Assembly (NCBI GenBank): GCA_002703045.1
Contig: PAEG01000001.1
Coordinates: forward strand, 1 to 7,618
Direction: 5' to 3'
Length of the DNA: 7,618 nucleotides
DNA from: Acidimicrobiaceae bacterium
Lineage (GTDB): Bacteria > Actinomycetota > Acidimicrobiia > Acidimicrobiales > UBA8592
Shown: piece after piece, positions 6,701-7,618 of the stretch
Layout of the letters: each line of letters opens with the position of its first letter
How positions within the stretch are numbered: position 1 is the stretch's first letter
Notes under the pieces: model-generated
Database searches by the model: none
What the model saw: the letters and a program-made list of their open reading frames with translations, nothing else
Told to the model about the DNA's origin: nothing
Position numbers and translations under genes: made by a program

Positions 6701-7560
6701 ATAGCGACGGGGACGGCGTGAACGACGATCAGGACGACTTCCCCTTCGACGCTAACGAGACCACCGACACCGATGGTGATGGAGTGGGCGACAACGGCGA
6801 CGACTTCCCGGATGACGCGAACGAGACCACCGACACCGATGGCGACGGGACCGGCGACAACTCAGATGAGGATGCTGACGGCGACGGGACCCCGAACGAC
6901 CTGGACGACTTCCCGCTGAACAGCGGCGAGTCCACGGACAGCGACGGCGACGGCGTGGGAGACTCCGAGGACGCGTTCCCGAACAACCCGAACGAGTACA
7001 TCGACTCAGATGGAGACGGCGTGGGCGATAACGCCGACACCGACGACGACAACGACGGCACTCCCGACACCTCAGACGTATTCCCACTGGATCCGAGCGA
7101 GACTAGCGACACCGACGGCGACGGCTACGGAGACGTGGCGGACGCGTTCCCCAACGATGCGGGCGAGTGGAGCGACTACGACGGAGACGGCGTGGGCGAC
7201 AACTCGGACGCATTCATGTCCGACCCATACGAGAGCAGGGACTCGGACGGCGACGGCGTGGGCGACAATGCGGACTGGGCCCCGAACGACCCCAACGAGA
7301 TTCTAGACTCAGACGGCGACGGCGTCGGCAACAACGCCGACGCTTTCCCGACCGATGCAAGCGAGTCGAAGGACACCGACGACGACGGGATCGGCGACAA
7401 CGCAGACGATGACGCCGACGGCGATGGAATCCCAGACGACGGGATCGACCCAGTCGACGACGGGGAAAGCGGAGGAATCCTACCAGGGTTCACGGCAATC
7501 ACAGGCCTGGCATCAGTGCTGGGCGCGGCTATACTAGTAGCCGGAAGACGCAAGGACTGA
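679..7560 (+). CDS. Giant secreted, PGF-CTERM-anchored multi-repeat surface protein
   Basis: A 2293-residue surface protein of unknown function. Domains in order: signal peptide 1-31; nine Cys-rich modules of unrecognised family at about 41-1662; a distinct domain at 1663-1894; a TSP3-like calcium-loop array at 1895-2264; PGF motif 2269-2271, hydrophobic helix 2272-2288 and GRRKD tail. The start at ATG 679 is preferred over the in-frame TTG at 664, because it fits a leaderless transcript and gives a normal signal peptide; the ATG at 718 would remove the basic n-region. The protein is extremely acidic and has only four lysines (residues 8, 1737, 2231 and 2292). It carries many N-x-S/T sequons and about 60 cysteines within the modules. 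This is the architecture of an exported, disulfide-bonded, probably glycosylated and calcium-dependent protein tethered to the membrane or S-layer. Adhesion or capture of particles is a guess. Similar giant proteins are known from Marine Group II archaea, but no specific homologue is claimed. Confidence 0.93.
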   Translation: MSNTSASKTRSLTMTLMMVLMALSPMASVEADHDENWFGDYELHVDGTLYDEVEVLWPSDVEILSCTQNSWDDGWNCEIDIDGDGSYNYPDYTMYFQYCDDSTGSWVCVVDNVDPLMEEGNYSLEYYVSGLDPDTNYTANIYVYVYDFNEPLSFYNHVNQVFESDSNGEISIELDELYWEVSNSTCSGYSDFRLDWVDNGTEALRNQDDFIGWGDGELAVTTELDGEEYEMIPHYSADVVDCERHGGFWFCSLDEQGNDGEADRFMVRFDLDRCEEDSNGEWVCIQHTQNPLIWPGDHTIEWMASGLPDSSWRMMTSVYAPDGDIYEDVYFNGTSESVDTDFTTDWFTCGLGAHYILYEGEWVSGSWSTFGTFEANHYNWQGPCDEEESTLTLFMDSEEYVENPVYEEFDECIEDGFDHECWNDDYDYDEDGEPDWTRRHMQDCEEDNSTGTWTCIVHYDRPLVWPGDHSFELLIDEIEDGEAYQISGNFYANEQGSPSYNEQVSIYFNGTSSGDHTETWDWETFESTCSLNYYLDVRHGYWNSDGDFQNNGTQESENFYYNGPCETPDIFTLTVDGEEYEVEYNMDYFDHCEQDGFNWLCWNDDWDENSDGEPDWTSHQNDCEEDNSTGEWYCINEWNFERPEIEEGNHTMELTIDVEDNMSYGLTIGVNICQNMGGCDNENTEFEFNTTSDTETITFYVETDNYTCSVDLNIQRYNIDWDDNGNSWRNNHIYDYFNFNGPCEQPPSPFTLTADGVEWEEQWNYQTFDECDEDPEGDGYECWNEGWDWTNYYEDCEELSDGSWECAAWWNNPEIEPGNHTMVLTVDNLDVGTNYSVSISANICENMAGCEHHDMDFEFNATAETMSETFHMETTEYTCSVNIYVNLHEEMDWGSSHMGSDSFNYNGPCEQPPSPFTLTYDGVEWEEQWNYQTFDECEEADGDFECWDEGWDWTNYYEDCEELSDGSWECATWWSDPEIEPGNHTMELTIEDLEVGTNYSVEWYFDVCQNTMGCDGDSDQFEFNATAETMSETFHIETDNYTCGMSINVRLYEEMDGWSDEIAYDYFSFNGPCEQPPSPFTLTYDSVEWDLGTPETLEFDHCSADGSSLYCWYDEWDWEGDDGYPEHRMYMPNDYCEDMGTHWECDSPWMTMPEIEPGNHSMELSVEDLVVGTNYSLAIDLSIYGNDGYWDEMEFEFNATAETMSETFYMETDSTTCNVNIWVDLYEMSEDWDRVSSYSYGFQGPCEEYGGSDDVALEYDDGSGAVEWEWYQSADYYDHCWQDGPTNYVCMDDGDDYLSWENDCEELSDGGFDCYEMGYPQIDEAAELGLTWTLEDHEVGNNYTLMWYYCTQDFMGGDYCSYEDQEPDAVNFTTTSGGYSADWEMVIENTTCVVDIEYTILDWGQEEIDWQNGEPQDERGGSFGFDGPCQMEWPVNVILEVDDNGWQEVDGIPIDELMEAFGENGEEELSSDEMAEFILSNIGYELSEGNWTMSWTMDDLDVDGDYQLGWSVEMVPGDEDDDEPTFYCGNGDEIPFSWVNDEEQDCPDGADEQQYDDNGDPINWFDCSDGSEVWIYQVNDGVEDCPDGDDEWYYDGDDADDDDDYHNFTSTSDSESLEWELEVTEDVCLIAVQGDLMSIEEHDDGWTDTHTVGLLIAYILGPLAEEDENGDGIPDCLEMLLDQDFGDGEGPSPSFDMQDFAVGEDFSAELVEVVDSDGTAVAAIHQHTTLDDEIRMKIDFDFFDGDGILNDTEAAMFEMQYIEGTSEEGCSEQAPPFTMNGVEPWCATNHVWFDNLANNSDGHSPVMMQGWDLHYNVTVNDEGQMIFHYPGDIVVWGEDTDSLDFDGSLCGGAHDGAGLVVASWSYNGTEMTGNCVEVMAGDYIEEIQIVFGYPDSDGDGYNDFEDRFPDDPEEWSDLDDDGVGDNHDEFPNDPTESNDADGDGVGDNGDAFPWDASESADSDGDGWGDNSDAFPDDSTEWVDTDGDGVGDNADTDADNDGTDDTDEDSDGDGVNDDQDDFPFDANETTDTDGDGVGDNGDDFPDDANETTDTDGDGTGDNSDEDADGDGTPNDLDDFPLNSGESTDSDGDGVGDSEDAFPNNPNEYIDSDGDGVGDNADTDDDNDGTPDTSDVFPLDPSETSDTDGDGYGDVADAFPNDAGEWSDYDGDGVGDNSDAFMSDPYESRDSDGDGVGDNADWAPNDPNEILDSDGDGVGNNADAFPTDASESKDTDDDGIGDNADDDADGDGIPDDGIDPVDDGESGGILPGFTAITGLASVLGAAILVAGRRKD
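2905..4302 (+). repeat. Near-identical DNA copies within modules 4/5 to 7
   Basis: Long exact nucleotide matches persist in the centre of the array. A 29-base block starting TGCGAGCAGCCC recurs exactly at 2905, 3403 and 3895. A 42-base block starting TTCGAGTTCAACGCC recurs exactly at 3247-3288, 3739-3780 and 4261-4302. Modules 5 (2926-3423) and 6 (3424-3915) also match almost base for base over their first 70 or so bases and through the GGTTGGGACTGG segment. Identity at synonymous positions indicates recent tandem duplication or ongoing gene conversion here, and such blocks can be collapsed or expanded by short-read assembly. Confidence 0.88.
5038..5115 (+). other. EF-hand-like helix-loop-helix in module 9
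   Basis: Module 9 has no C1-C4 segment; in its place is a stretch that reads like one EF-hand. There is an amphipathic IDELMEAF, a 12-residue loop GENGEEELSSDE (5062-5097, residues 1462-1473), then MAEFIL. Loop position 3 is Asn, position 8 is a hydrophobic Leu and position 12 is Glu, as expected. Position 1 is Gly rather than Asp and position 6 is Glu rather than Gly, so calcium binding is doubtful. It could be a decayed EF-hand or simple acidic helix resemblance. Confidence 0.4.
5254..5451 (+). other. Two LDL-receptor class A-like repeats with reduced cysteines
   Basis: Two 27-residue cores, 5254-5334 (residues 1526-1552) and 5371-5451 (residues 1565-1591), are spaced exactly 39 residues apart. 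Each follows F-x-C-x-x-G-x-E, then VND-x-x-x-DCPDG-x-DE. This matches the C-terminal calcium-binding half of LDLa modules, where W/V-x-C-D-G-x-x-D-C-x-D-G-S-D-E is the family pattern. The Asp/Glu calcium ligands of the DCPDGxDE turn are retained, but only two of the usual six cysteines remain; the Cys normally before the first Asp is Asn in both copies. The pair sits inside module 9, between two predicted strands where other modules carry the short C5/C6 loop. The likely role is a calcium-stabilised ligand-binding insert; function is unproven. Confidence 0.62.
5665..6360 (+). other. Unrecognised domain between module array and stalk
   Basis: Residues 1663-1894 do not follow the module pattern. 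The segment opens with a lone Asp-rich loop DENGDGIPDCLE (5677-5712), then a strand-rich region containing an EF-hand-like FFDGDGILNDTE loop (5902-5937). Four further cysteines follow, in GCSE, PWCAT, SLCGG and NCVEV. A central aromatic stretch around GVEPWC, HVWFDNL and MQGWDLHYNVTV suggests a compact folded domain, probably beta-rich. It holds K1737, the first lysine after the signal peptide. The extra cysteine in IPDC could pair with the lone C7 of module 9, which has no C8. No family name is offered. Confidence 0.55.
6361..7470 (+). repeat. Thrombospondin type 3-like calcium-loop array (stalk)
   Basis: Residues 1895-2264 consist of 14 FP-type units of about 22 residues. The consensus is D-x-DGDG-x-GDN-x-D-x-FP followed by a short linker such as NDPNES. 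Four units (the fifth, seventh, ninth and fourteenth) contain extra shorter loops such as DADGDGTPNDLD, giving about 19 Asp-rich loops. Mixing of long and short loops is also typical of animal thrombospondin type 3 repeats, where each loop binds calcium. The array should form a rigid, calcium-dependent rod lifting the outer modules from the membrane. At DNA level it is a GACGGCGACGGCGTGGGCGAC-like minisatellite, prone to slippage. It is a coding repeat throughout, with no frame break. Confidence 0.92.
7483..7557 (+). other. PGF-CTERM-type C-terminal sorting signal
   Basis: The C-terminus has the three parts of the archaeal PGF-CTERM signal: the PGF motif at residues 2269-2271, a hydrophobic helix TAITGLASVLGAAILVA (2272-2288), and a short basic end, GRRKD. 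In haloarchaea this signal is recognised by archaeosortase A, which removes the helix and leads to lipid attachment of the protein at the cell surface. By analogy the bulk of this protein lies outside the cell. Without a matching archaeosortase, the same segment would simply act as a C-terminal membrane anchor. Confidence 0.8.
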
Positions 7561-7562
7561 GC

Positions 7563-7597
7563 GATCCTCGCCGATAACGGCGAGGGTCCTCGGGACC
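7563..7597 (+). terminator. Overlapping hairpins after the giant gene, possible terminator
   Basis: Three bases past the stop codon, CCTCGCCG (7566-7573) and CGGCGAGG (7578-7585) form a perfect 8-bp GC-rich stem with an ATAA loop, extendable by three pairs (one G-U) to 7563-7588. A second perfect inverted repeat, GGTCC (7585-7589) and GGACC (7593-7597), shares bases with the first, so both full stems cannot form together. No T-tract follows, which archaeal intrinsic terminators normally need. A termination role is therefore uncertain; mRNA 3' end protection is equally possible. Bases 7598-7618 hold an ATG and seven open codons, too few to call a gene. Confidence 0.35.
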
Positions 7598-7618
7598 ATG
7601 CAGGTGAGGCTGTGTCTG

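Noticed and set aside
6361..7470. Regular about 66-base repeats, possibly a CRISPR array
   Set aside because: Period, frame and variation all follow a coding TSP3 pattern. There are no unrelated spacers between identical palindromic repeats.
7598..7618. Start of a further gene (ATG with seven codons to the edge)
   Set aside because: Seven codons carry no recognisable sequence, and no promoter or ribosome binding site precedes them, so it cannot be supported.

Overview
The window looks like a piece of a marine planktonic euryarchaeal genome, most probably Marine Group II (Poseidoniales) or a near relative in Thermoplasmatota. The clues are a very large secreted protein ending in a thrombospondin type 3-like Asp-rich array followed by a PGF-CTERM-type tail, an archaeal TATA-like element placed for a leaderless transcript, and a riboflavin-pathway reductase. 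The taxonomic call is an inference from protein style; no rRNA or other marker gene is present.

Layout: bases 1-636 hold most of a RibD C-terminal/ArfC-type reductase, cut by the left edge. A 42-base gap (637-678) carries the probable promoter of the next gene. Bases 679-7560, about 90% of the window, are one gene for a 2293-residue cell-surface protein. The last 58 bases hold a strong hairpin and nothing else that can be supported.

The giant protein reads, in order: Sec signal peptide (residues 1-31); nine tandem copies of a roughly 165-180-residue, Cys-rich, sequon-rich module that I do not recognise (799-5664), the ninth carrying an EF-hand-like segment and a pair of reduced LDL-receptor class A-like repeats; a separate four-to-five-cysteine domain (5665-6360); a TSP3-like array of about 19 Asp-rich calcium-type loops (6361-7470); and a C-terminal PGF motif, membrane helix and basic tail (7483-7557). 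This is the plan of an anchored outer-surface protein: variable module array outermost, calcium-stiffened stalk next, sorting anchor last. Its ligand or function is unknown.

The most striking points are the module family itself, whose cysteines are gained and lost in pairs; a stretch of 1728 residues with no lysine; and the two-cysteine LDLa-like repeats. The reductase and the surface protein have no evident functional link, and the promoter between them suggests separate transcription.
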